Shown: positions 10,800-21,317 of the stretch, one piece after another
Position numbering within the stretch: position 1 is the stretch's first letter
Layout: every line of letters begins with the position of its first letter
DNA from: Datisca glomerata
Taxonomy: Eukaryota > Streptophyta > Magnoliopsida > Cucurbitales > Datiscaceae
Direction: 5' to 3'
Assembly: GCA_003255025.1 (NCBI GenBank)
Contig: QANY01002976.1
Coordinates: forward strand, 806,001 to 870,000
Length of the DNA: 64,000 nt
Program-made: the position numbers and the translations under genes
The notes under the pieces: model-generated
Told to the model about the DNA's origin: nothing
Database searches by the model: none
The model's input: the letters and a program-made list of their open reading frames with translations, nothing else

Positions 10800-11009
10800 T
10801 CCAATGGCATCCCTTTTCTCGATTCCTGTATTGACAGCATAGCTGATACTGTTGGGGAGTATGGAGCTTTGGCTTGGTTATGTGGAGGCATAGGGTTCTT
10901 TATGTCTTTAGGAATTCCGACCGCATAGAATAATAAAGCCTCTAAAATACCATTTACACTGAAAGTCTATCCATATGGCAATCTACAAGTGAAGTTTGGG
11001 GGAGAACCA
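10800..11009 (+). pseudogene. NDUFB8: Decayed copy of mitochondrial complex I subunit NDUFB8
   Basis: One frame reads NGIPFLDSCIDSIADTVGEY, then GALAWLCGGIGFFMSLG, a stop (TAG at 10,926), NNKASKIPFTLKVYPYGNLQ and VKFGGEP. From memory of the family this matches the C-terminal half of the plant NADH dehydrogenase 1 beta subcomplex subunit 8, including its single membrane segment and the final GGEP. The usual stop after GGEP is not kept. No N-terminal half is visible and no intron breaks the segment, so it could be a processed copy, though no poly(A) tail remains. It lies between retroelement DNA and a MITE, so it was probably carried or dropped here rather than being a native gene. Confidence 0.7.
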
Positions 11010-11994
11010 CAAGTGGTGATCTTACATCCAATAGACCGGTCAAATGAATGTTGTTGTTTCTGAATAGGCATAAAACCTATGCCATGTCACGTGAATAGAA
11101 AAGCATCAACCGAGAAGCAGTGATGAGATATTCCCGCGCAAGAGCAGGAATGAGGTGATTTGAGTCACAAGAAAAGATCACGTGACTACGATTGATTTGA
11201 CGATTGAAAAACTAGGGGATGAGACAGTTGAAATAAATTGATGGAGTGAAAGAGCCCACACGTGACAAAAGATCCAAAGAGTATGTGTGAGATCCTGTGA
11301 GTATAATAAAACCTCAAAAAATATAGGAGAGAGGAAGATCATTCCCCTCCTATAGGAGAGATGGTGACCATTCCCCTCCTTTTACTATTTTATTGACAAA
11401 ATTGTTATTTTATTTACACCTAGTGGCCTATGAAGACTTGAGTAATGAACGAAGAGAATCCAATCAAAAAATACAACTCAAAAAATTACTCAGTGCATTG
11501 GTCACTCTCTCTCCCTCACTCTCTAATCTCTTAGTCATTTCTCGTTGATCATTGATAAGACTCTATTGGTGCGGTGAAAAATTGTATGCTTTAGGAGCTA
11601 TTGATTTTTTTTGAAATAATGGGTTTTGTTACGTGAATCTTTTGAATAAATACTGATTTGGCCTTTTAAATTAAACTCATGCTGATCCATATGTGTTGTT
11701 TTGGTTGGTTGTTGATCCATATGTCAATCTGGCTTCTCTATTGGGGTTTCACAAGCTCTACCTTATCTTGCGTATTATGAGTAATGTTGAAAATGTTCTT
11801 AATTTGAAACACATGTTTTTAATAAAAAAAAACTCGATCATGGATTCTTACCGAGCTCGAATGCTTTCAATAATTTTGTGTTTTCTTACTAAATCAGATA
11901 CCATTGAGTATGCCAAGAGCGTTGATTTGTAAAATGGATGGGCTTGGCCTACTTGCTAATCAATTCACTTGTTCTTAACATATATACTTAATAT
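11010..11994. other. Intergenic DNA, no gene recognised
   Basis: It contains a short duplication of a TATAGGAGAGA/CATTCCCCTCCT phrase near 11,320-11,380 and a 79-residue open frame (11,693-11,932) without similarity I can recognise. I see nothing else to annotate. Confidence 0.4.
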
Positions 11995-12866
11995 GGCTCA
12001 TTTGGCAGTCATGATAATATTGTATTAAATCTGTCAGACTGTACTCTACTATATTGTACTGAATACACTTATACAATGTTTGGCACGTTATACAGTGTTT
12101 GGTGCTGTATTAGTTAAAAAACTGTAACACTTATACAATGTTTGGCACGTTATATTACTAGATTGTAAAACTGTTTGTCATGATTTGATCCGCAAAAGCA
12201 AATTCATTAACATGTTATTTTACATTTTCAACTATAAAATAAATTATCTAATTCATGCTATCACCGTACATTCTCTATTTTTTTACTAAAAATACAAATT
12301 TAATTATACTCGTAAATTATAAGATAATGATAATTTATAGTTATAAACATTGAAATTAGAAAAAAAATTCATTGAATTTTTAATACACAAAATAAGTCAT
12401 TTAAAATATATAAATAATTACTGAACCACTCATACAATTGAGGGGCTCTAAAAATTTAGAAAAAAGGAAGAAAAATATAGTAAATGACTTTGAAAATTGG
12501 TAAAAATAAGTCATAAGTAATTCATTTTGCACCTTTCGAAAATTCATAAATTTTTTTTGTTAGTGAGTGAATTTCCTGTAACATATAAATTAAAAAAATC
12601 ATTTTAAGAAAAAAATCATTGAAAAAATTATTTTAAGATATAAATTAAAAAACAAATTTATTTTTTTTAGTCCGGTATTGTCCCCTAAAAGGAGGAGACT
12701 AAATTATCCTCTAAAAGGAGGGGACTAAATTATCCCATGTAGGTGGGACTAAAGAGTTCCACCGTATTGACAATTACGGGTTCTATATTTTTGTCAAACG
12801 TCTGATAATACTAAAATAATCCTATCTTATTTTTAGTACTGTACAGTATGGACCACCAAACAAACC
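11995..12866. mobile_element. MITE-like non-autonomous DNA transposon
   Basis: Ends are GGCTCATTTGG at the left and, inverted, GGTTTGTTTGG at the right (8 of 11 identical). They are flanked by CTTAATAT (11,987-11,994) and CGTAATAT (12,867-12,874), a 7-of-8 match that fits an 8-bp hAT-like target duplication. The inside is AT-rich and non-coding. A CACTTATACAATGTTTGGCA phrase is duplicated near 12,070 and 12,130, and an AGGAGG(A/G)GACTAAATTATCC phrase near 12,700. Confidence 0.6.
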
Positions 12867-13204
12867 CGTAATATCCTCTTTTTTCCATGATTTTTCTCAA
12901 CTCCTTTTTAATGACTGTTGCAGGGGATATACAAGATGAAGTACAAAGAGGATGGTGCTTGAACATAGTGAATTTGGTGTTATTTTTAACGCTAGAAAGT
13001 ATAAAGATATAAAAATTTGAAAAAGATGTAATATTATATTTTACATTTTAGTTTTTTTTAAATAGGTTTTCAAACTGCTCTATAACAAAAAAAAAGAAAA
13101 AAGAAAAAGATTTTCCCACAGAGAAGAGCCCTAGATGGTTGGTGAATAATATACCTTTCAAAGGTGGAAGTCTAACGCCTCTAATCGTTGGTGGAACAGG
13201 TCGC

Positions 13205-14129
13205 ATGCCAAAGACTCCAAGTACAGTTACAGTGAACCCCACTCTTCTCGCCTTCAAGCCTCGCCAAGTTCTTCTTTCCAAGTCATACATTAAGCACAAC
13301 AACGCAATGGACGCCGCAAAGGCTTTGTCTGCTGCCCCTGGAAACGGCTCCCGCGAAAAATTTACTCTCGAAATGGACCAGAAGACTCATCTTCTCCATT
13401 CAGTCGCTCAATTTCTAGAGCGTAACGGGTTATCCAAATCACTCAAGAAGTTTCGTTCCGAGGCACAGATTGAGGTATGTTGTCAATGATTAAAATTCTG
13501 TTTGGTTCCTGAGAATGCAACGCAATACTATTGGAATTTTCCTTTAAGTCACTCAGATTTTGTTTACAATTGGAATTTTCCTTTAAGTCACTTAGATTTT
13601 GTTCTGAAGGCATTACATTTATGATACCAATTCTACCGTTGAGAATGGTCTCGCCTTATGCTGCAATCCGTTTATTTTTTAGTTAGTATATGTGACACCG
13701 ATATGCTAAAGTTTTTACATGTTTACGTTTATGTATCAATTTGTCTGTTTCAGTTGCTGTTTCTGCATTCATGAACTGAAAAATTGCTTACCAGTGATGG
13801 TTATGGATAGAAAAGATTGACTATGGTGGTTTTACTGAAGTATTATGATTGATTTTGCTTTTTTATGACTATTATGTTATGTTCAGTCCATATTTAATAA
13901 TGTTCAGTCAATGTGTTATAAGTAAATCATGTGAAGTATATCTTGTGATATTATTGAGCCGATTTTTATCTCATGCTCGAAGATACTCGTTCAAGTTATA
14001 CTTGCCCGTTATATGTGTGTAATTGCATGCTTTTTTTAAGGACTCCTAATAAACTATTTTATTATGTAAGAGTTATGTCATTTTTATACGAATCCTCCCC
14101 CCATACTCAGGAAAGCACTGTTTCTCATC

Positions 14130-14175
<46 letters not shown>

Positions 14176-17100
14176 CCCCCTCTTTCTCTGTCCGTGCATG
14201 TCTGTGTCTATAAGTTTAATAAGTAGATTCAAGTTAAATTGATAAATGGTTTAAGTGGGCACTGTTTCAATGTAGTTAAAAGTAGTAGATACTGCTATTG
14301 ATTGAATTATTGGATTTGTTCAACAAACTTCATTATGTCACCATGTGGGAAGGGGGGTATGCTCATAAGAAAATATACTCATAAGCTCTGAGCAAACTAT
14401 GTTAGAGCAATACATCATCGGTACATCTGCTATTGTTTTGATGCATACTCTCTTTTTCTTTTCAGCTCATTTTGCATATGTTCCCAGACAAGAATTTGTG
14501 TCCGTTGTTATGCTTTGATTTCTATTGCCTAAATTGATGGCACATTTGTTCATACTGTTAATACTGATTTGTTCGTACTGTTGATATTGGTGCAGAAAGA
14601 TGTTTCCAAGAGTTCCTCACTGGATCTGGAAGAGATGTACTACAACTATTTACAGACATGGTAGGATGAGAAGTTTTCTCGCCCGTGTATTTGTTTGTCA
14701 GTCGCTTTGATTTACTCTATTTCCCATTAAGATCATACTGGTCACAGCTTCAGAGACTTCTTTCAAACAGTGGCCTTCTTGCATATTTGAATGTTAACAG
14801 TGAGTCAGTGACCTTAGGGACATAAAGATTCTAGCAAGATTGTTCTCTCTCTCTCTCTCAATTTTATTTTTTGTTCTTGGTTGTTATTGGTCCTTGATTT
14901 CAATTATCATGTTTGTTTGAGTAGACATTTAACTTTTTAATAACTTGAAGTCCTTTCTGTGCAGTAATCATGGGAATGCAAGTTCTGACCTGCAGAAGGC
15001 ACAAGGTACTATGGAATTTCATAAATACAAATAATTTTTGCCATGTACTTGGAAGGGTGTAGATGGGAGTGTCCTACTCTTTATTTCAACTGTTGTGCAT
15101 GTTGTCAACTAGAATATTAAAAGCAATGTCTCTTATTGTGTATTTTAAATTCATTTGCAGATACTACGCATGACATTTCTAAAATAGATACTCAAAATAA
15201 TATAGTTGTTATGGAAACCGCTAGTAAGAAGAAAAAAAGAAGGGACAAGGTTGATTGCCATTCTCAGACCAATCAACTTGTGGATTCTGATGCTACTGAA
15301 AATGTGGATGTAAAATCCAAAGAGAAGAAGAAAAGTAGAAAGAACTCTGATCCTGTTTGTGACCAAGCAGAGCAATTAAATGTAGAATTATCAAAAGAGA
15401 CTGCTAATAATAGTGTGCGTGAATCACTGTTGGAGGATCATGGTGAGAAGTGCAAGGAGAAAAGAAAAAAGAAAAGTAAGTTGGTTTTTGAATCCAACGA
15501 TCACATTCTTGAACAACAGAAGTCGGAATCACTCTGTGGGGAAAATTTAGAATGTCCCGTGCCTATAGTTTCTACGAAGGGGAAAAGCATCCCTGATGGT
15601 GAGGCGGAGAAGAAATCTAAGGATAAGAAAAAGAAGAGAAGCAAGCTGACGTCTGATCTTGTTGATGATTCTGAGAATCATGGTTTGGAGGACAAGCAAG
15701 GAGATGGTTCCTTGAATACTGACGTCTCTTTGTGTGAAGGAAAGGCTCTCGACTCCAAAACTAAGAAGAAAACGAAGGCTGGTTTGGTTCCTGAAAGTTT
15801 AAGTGGCAATCTTTTGAAGGAGCTTAATGTAGGAAATTTGAATGGAAATGATTCTGATTTTAAGACATCAGGTAAAGATGAGAATGATAAAAGTTCTAAG
15901 AAAAGAAAAAGGTTGACTTCTGAAGGACATAATGCTGATCGTGTTGATGAAGTAACGACTGAAGACAATAAACGTAGAAAGTTAGAATGTGAAGAAGAAT
16001 GTAAGAGAAATAAGCAACCTGCAGGGCTGAATGCATCTTTGGACGATTGTAAAATTGCTGGTGAAGAATGCAGAGGGAAAAGCGATCAAGTTAATTTGAA
16101 TGAGTCCCAAAAGACACCTGTCAAACATCTCAATGGAAAGGCAAATGAAAACATTGAGAAAGACGGAGAAAAATCTTCCTTGCAAAAAACCAAGAAGAAA
16201 CAAACGAATGGTTCAGCTGAGGTATTGTTCTTCTTACCTTCTTCATAAACTCGAATCTGTAATTAATTAAAGTGATGCACAGTAAAATATCTTCAGATTG
16301 GTAGTTTCTTAAACACAATCCTCATTATTAGAGAATTTCCCAAGACTTGTTGTCAATGGTACCTTTAAAAAATAAGTGTCTATTGGTCATACATGGATAA
16401 TTCCTACACACCTGTTGGTCCCCAAACAAGTTTTTTGGTCTTTTTGAGGACCTGGTTGGCTGTTTTTATTAAATACATTAGACATTTGTCAATTACTTAT
16501 GTACTACTCTATGCTGATTTATGAAATGCTAATATCTGTGCTCAACGTAGCTAACTTTGTTGAAATACAACATTAAAAAAATGTTTCTGGCTATTTATCT
16601 ATTTATGTCTGAAGGTGATAGTTGTTACTTCTAGGCATATGTTTGTTAAAAGCTTGCAGTTTGCAATCTTTTAAAAACGATAGAGAACTGGATGAACTTC
16701 TTGTCATGGATTCTGTTGTTGCAGCCGAAGACAGTTAATGCTTTTCAAAGGGTAAAAGTTGATCATGTAGTGTTTGCTGATCAGAAGCTTGAAGATAATT
16801 CTTACTGGGCGAAGGTGCATACATGATATTTACCTATTGCGTCCCCCTTTATCTGATTGGCACATCTTTAATTTGATTTTTAACCTATCATACATATGCA
16901 GGATGGGGCGGAGATTGGTTATGGTGCAAAAGCACAAGAAGTTCTTGGGCAAGTCAGAGGAAGGTTTGTTCATCTCGGTCATTATCTTCTATAAGAAACT
17001 GAGAATTTTTTAGAATAGAAAAAGTACAAGGGCAAAAGAAGGATAAGAAATCCTGCAGACCACAAACCTATCTATCTACGCAAAGCAACTTCCCGACGGT

Positions 17101-18139
17101 AAGAATAGAAAGAATGGGGCAATTTGTGGAATCCAAAGAGAGGCGCGAATGTGATTATTGAGCTTAGAATCCACTTTCTTGATAAATAATTTAAGTCAGC
17201 AATTAGAATACAAGTACCCTGAGGAAGGACGCTTGTTAAGCAAAATGAAATCATGCCTTTGATTTTATTTTATGGCTGGCCTTGAAGGTGGGGCACTGGA
17301 AATCTTTTTTCTTAGTTCAATTCTAATTGGCTTTTTCATGAAGAAAAAATATTCTCTTCTGTTTTCTTGTAGAAGTGTATTTTCAAGCAGAGACAAACAG
17401 AAGAATGTCATATGACGCTTGATTCCAAGAAATTGGATGGTTCTTTAAAATACTGAGTCTTTGTATGTAGCTTCAGAGAAGATAGTAATTAAAATTTTAA
17501 AATGAACTTGGACCGTCAACTAGAACGAAGTTTCAATTGATTATGTCATGAATTATATATGCTAGATGTCTAGGAATCAAATTAAATTGGTAACTCCAGA
17601 AAGGATTGTAGATTCTTTATATGGGAAAGCCTTGGAGTTGTATTGAAATCTAAAAACAGTAAAGTCTTTTCGTTTGGTAACCCATAGTGTCTGAATGTAG
17701 AGGCTTCAGGCTGGTTGTCTACTGATTGTTTTAGAAAGACATAGGAATGTGACGCATGATAATATAATTGGCTATTTGTTGTCTTATCTTTATTCAAGAG
17801 GCAAAATAAAATCTGCCGAGTATTTTCCTAACCGGATTGGGAATTGGTTGGTAATCGTTCCAAAATGGTTCCCCTCCGGCTTTACAAACAGCGGAAATCA
17901 TTGCTGCGTTAAAATCAGGATTCTCATCCTTTGATTTGGGAAGGGATTCAAACATCGTTATCTATTTCTTTTCATAAGTTATTATTTCAAATTTTGCGAA
18001 TAGTTCTTAATAATTATTCTTTTGCCCTCACAGAGATTTTCGGCATGAAAAGACTAAGAAGAAACGTGGGTCTTATAGGGGAGGAATGATAGATCTGCAA
18101 TCCCACTCGGTGAAATTCAATTATTCCGATGATGAATGA
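13205..18139 (+). CDS. LisH and SRP40-C domain nucleolar phosphoprotein
   Basis: Predicted 564-aa protein from seven coding exons: 13205-13474, 14596-14660, 14965-15005, 15161-16221, 16725-16814, 16902-16963, 18034-18139. All introns are GT-AG and phases agree. Residues about 58-90 form a LisH helix pair (LLHSVAQFLERNGLSKSLKK), a dimerisation motif. The large exon 4 encodes a disordered acidic/basic region with repeated Lys/Arg blocks (KKKKRR, KEKKKSRK, KEKRKKKSK, KDKKKKRSK, KKRKR) that look like nuclear or nucleolar signals. The last three exons encode the SRP40 C-terminal domain: FQRVKVDHVVFADQKLEDNS, YWAKDG, GYGAKAQEVLGQVRGRDFRH and SHSVKFNYSDDE. The family (SRP40/Nopp140-like; Arabidopsis At5g57120 type) acts in nucleolar pre-rRNA or snoRNP metabolism. 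The start at 13,205 is the first ATG in frame; an ATG at 13,304 is possible. Sites such as CCAAG|GTAAG at 18,146 suggest introns in the 3' UTR. Confidence 0.9.
14132..14173. repeat. (CT)n microsatellite in intron 1 of the SRP40 gene
   Basis: About 21 uninterrupted CT units followed by a C run. It lies within the intron between 13,474 and 14,596. An open frame across it is an artefact of the repeat. Confidence 0.95.
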
Positions 18140-19736
18140 CCAAGGTAAGCTCTGGGAGGCTGGTATCATACTAGGTTCTTTGTTGTTTTTTTAAGCATAT
18201 TTTCCCGGGAACTGTCTCTAAAATATTTGTCTTTGATCATTTTTGGCAATCACATGGAATCGAGTTGGAATTCAAAAAAAGAAATATCACATTTACCCCT
18301 TAAAAATTATTTAGAAAAGGATTAGTTTCTTAAGTTTTGTTTTCTACATTTTCCTTCTTTTTCTTGTAGCTCTGTGGAACAAAGACCTCTGTAAGTTCAT
18401 TTTTCTTCAGTATATTGAAACTGGGGAGGAATAGCTAGAATTTGTATTCTCAATTATTTTTCCTGAGGTTTAATTGTCTCTGAGCATGATGTTTGAGTCT
18501 GGCGGTCTGGCGGCCGACAATTTTAGACTTTTTCCCGAAACAATTTCAGATTGTACTTGGAGTAGATGGTTCAATTTCCTTTTTGTTGATAAATCTTCAC
18601 ACATTTTGATCAGTAGAGTTTTTTTTATGTCTCCCCCTTTAAACAGATGTCTTTTCGTTTCATCTTCCTGTGATGTTTTGTGTATTAATCAGTCTGAATG
18701 CAACTTCTGAAGATTGCCTGCTAAATCGTTGTCGAAACTAGTAGAGTGATCTAAAATCTAGTTTGGCGATATAGAGAGTTAATTTGAGAAGAGTAGTGGT
18801 TCCTACTTCCTATGAAGGCAACAATCACTTGCAGCCTTTGGCTACAAATTTGCAGCGTTATGCGGTGTATGGAAATACATATTTAATTAAACTGTCGAAC
18901 ATATGTTGATTTAGTTAGAGTATGATAACTTGTTCAAAGGCTATATATTATATTACTTCGTTCATGACACATTGGAACATATATTACAGGTAACGTAGGA
19001 AATGTCTCGATTTTTTCTTCTCAAGATTCGAAGAACCATGTTTAGCTTTTAATTTGCCTCTGATGACCTTAAAATAAAATGTGAATAACACCGTACACGA
19101 AGAATTTCCAGTTAAATGTACATATTGGAAATTTATTACATATGACAAGAGAGTGGGGGTTCCTATAATGGAACGTGCATTTTTTTCTCTAATAATGCAC
19201 GTAGCATGTTTTCTTTTGTTAAAAGGTAAATATATTCAATCAAAAAATATACTTATACAAGGGCATATCTCAATGTATACCACGCACATTATAATGTTAA
19301 AGCTCTGAATTAGATAACAATACAAAACACATTGTACTGCAAACCAAGGAGCAAACGTGATGGTATACACTAAGAGGTTACACCGCAATGGAGCTAGATC
19401 ACAGCACAAACAACGTAACCATCACATCCTATTTAATCTACCACCTAACTAATCACCTGAAAATGACATATCGACGACTTGAACTGACCAGACCGCACAC
19501 ATGTTGGCCAGCCAAGAACCAAGAATGGTTTTCATTTGAAGTAACATGCTTTTCCATAAATCAAATTGCTGTTTCATTTGATGGCCTGGCTTGGAAAATA
19601 ATAGCTTTTTTTGTGTGCAACATGATATGGTTCGTACAAAAAGAATGGACCCATTTATTCATAAATATAGCTAATTGTTAGCTGGCTCATATTATATTGT
19701 ACTCTTCCTTGAATTATGGAAACTGAATTATTAGAC
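18140..19736 (+). other. 3' UTR of the SRP40 gene and following intergenic DNA
   Basis: The first kilobase has splice-like sites (donor after 18,145, acceptor TTGTAG near 18,370, donor near 18,391, acceptor ATTACAG near 18,989), compatible with spliced 3' UTR exons. Beyond about 19,000 the DNA is AT-rich and no gene or repeat end is recognised. Confidence 0.35.
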
Positions 19737-19739
19737 TAA

Positions 19740-20180
19740 GGGGCCGTTGTGGAAAAAAGAATTAACACAAGTATGATGAAATTAAGTAAATGATTATTAA
19801 GAATTTTATTTTATAAAAATTGTCGAGTTACTAATTTATTCAAGTTAGTACAACAATTTTTCAGCTATTTTTGCTAATTTCTGCTGGCCGACCATTTACC
19901 TCTTGAAGCTGGCATTCCTGTAATTCTTCAAAGAAAAAGCACAAGCTAAAAGTTGATTGCACGTCTTTATTTGATCGAAGGACTATACTTTGGTTGAACG
20001 CTTGTCTTTGATGCTATTAAGGATTATTAAGGATGTTTGTGGATCACAACTTCTTTTTTTCACATTTTCTCATTTCCTTTCCCTGTTTGTTACGATTGCA
20101 TGGAATTGGATTGTCTTTCCTTGCTATACAACACAAACGAAAGTTCAATTTGGGAAGTTCAATAAGATCTGAACGGCACC
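19740..20180. mobile_element. Tourist/PIF-Harbinger-like MITE with TAA target duplication
   Basis: The left end is GGGGCCGTTGTGGAA and the inverted right end GGTGCCGTTCAGATC. TAA sits directly outside both ends (19,737-19,739 and 20,181-20,183), the 3-bp duplication made by PIF/Harbinger transposases. At 441 bp with no transposase frame it is non-autonomous. Confidence 0.6.
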
Positions 20181-20776
20181 TAATTGTCTCTCTACCATTG
20201 GATTCCTAACTACCTATAATCTAAATCCCAATCACATAGAGGTCCATTGCTTTCTAACTCCATTTTCATTCGGTATATGTAACAATAATTATAGACTGAT
20301 CAAGTTTTATTTGATCAAAAATGATCTATCAATAATTAACTGGTTAATATTTCAAAGCTCATAAAATGATTTTATAATTTGTAGGTTAGTCAAACCAATA
20401 AATGATTGATATGCAACATGTTCTAATAAAAGTAAGTTTAAAAAATCTTGTCAGTCTGAACATCAATATATTTTTACTCTATTTAGAAATATTAAAAAAT
20501 AAAATATAAAGTATAAAATAGATAGATAATTAGTTTTATCAATAAAATGAGATCATATGAAAAACCGATTCTTTCATTTTCCATTTTCCTAGGGTTATTG
20601 GCCATCCGCTGGGAGTTTCGGGTTTAATACCGATATTTTAGCAATAGATCCAATAAAATATGTTTGGATAACAATAGTTAATCATAGACATATTTTATTT
20701 CATGGTTATATAGTAGATATACTAAATTGCCGCTTTGTATACAAAAATATTCTAATTTTTATTTTGTCTGAATAAT
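20181..20776. other. AT-rich spacer between two MITEs
   Basis: No gene, RNA gene or clear repeat is seen; the stretch contains only short A/T-rich words. Confidence 0.5.
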
Positions 20777-21317
20777 TAAAAAGCACAAACACTGATACGC
20801 GACACGCGACACGAGTATCACATGAACATGAACACGTCAGTACGTAATTTAAAAAAAAGGATACAGGGACACCTTACATATAATAAATAAATAAATATTT
20901 TTTAATTTTTATAATATATATTTATTTATTTATGCGTCCAATGAAGACATCCCACGCTATGCCTTCTTCAAGAAGGCAAGAAATAAATCTAATAATAGGT
21001 TAAGAAAGTCTGTTTTTTACTTATTACAATATCGTACTTTAAAATCTCACTTTTCTTATTATTTGTTTTTTACACCTTTATTTTTTAATTAATAAGTTAA
21101 ATCTTTGTTTCTTTCATTTTATACCCCTTCCTCTTTTCATTATTTAAATTTATCTTTCAAAAATGCCGGTTACGTGTCCTCATGTATCCATAAATTGTTT
21201 TAAAATATTTGACACGTGTTTTAAAAAAATAAGATATTTTTTTGAAGTGTTAGAGTGTGTTGGTGTCCAACACGTGACCGAACATTCTATACAAATGAAA
21301 GTGCCGGTGCTTCTTAG
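20777..21317. mobile_element. Mutator-like MITE with perfect 9-bp target duplication
   Basis: The two sides are flanked by identical CTGAATAAT (20,768-20,776 and 21,318-21,326), the 9-bp duplication length of Mutator-type transposases. The left end TAAAAAGCACAAACACT resembles the inverted right end CTAAGAAGCACCGGCACT. Inside are GACACGCGACACGAG words near the left end and GTGTCCAACACGTG near the right, as in widespread plant repeats with GACACG-rich ends. It is 541 bp and non-coding. Confidence 0.75.

Noticed and set aside
10535..10891. 118-residue minus-strand frame
   Set aside because: It is partly the antisense of the NDUFB8 remnant and has no similarity of its own.
13139..13204. N-terminal extension of the SRP40 protein to 13,139
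   Set aside because: The codon there is TTG, not ATG; the first in-frame ATG is 13,205.
13973..14242. 89-residue frame across the (CT)n repeat
   Set aside because: Mostly Ser-Leu repeats created by the microsatellite, within an intron of the SRP40 gene.
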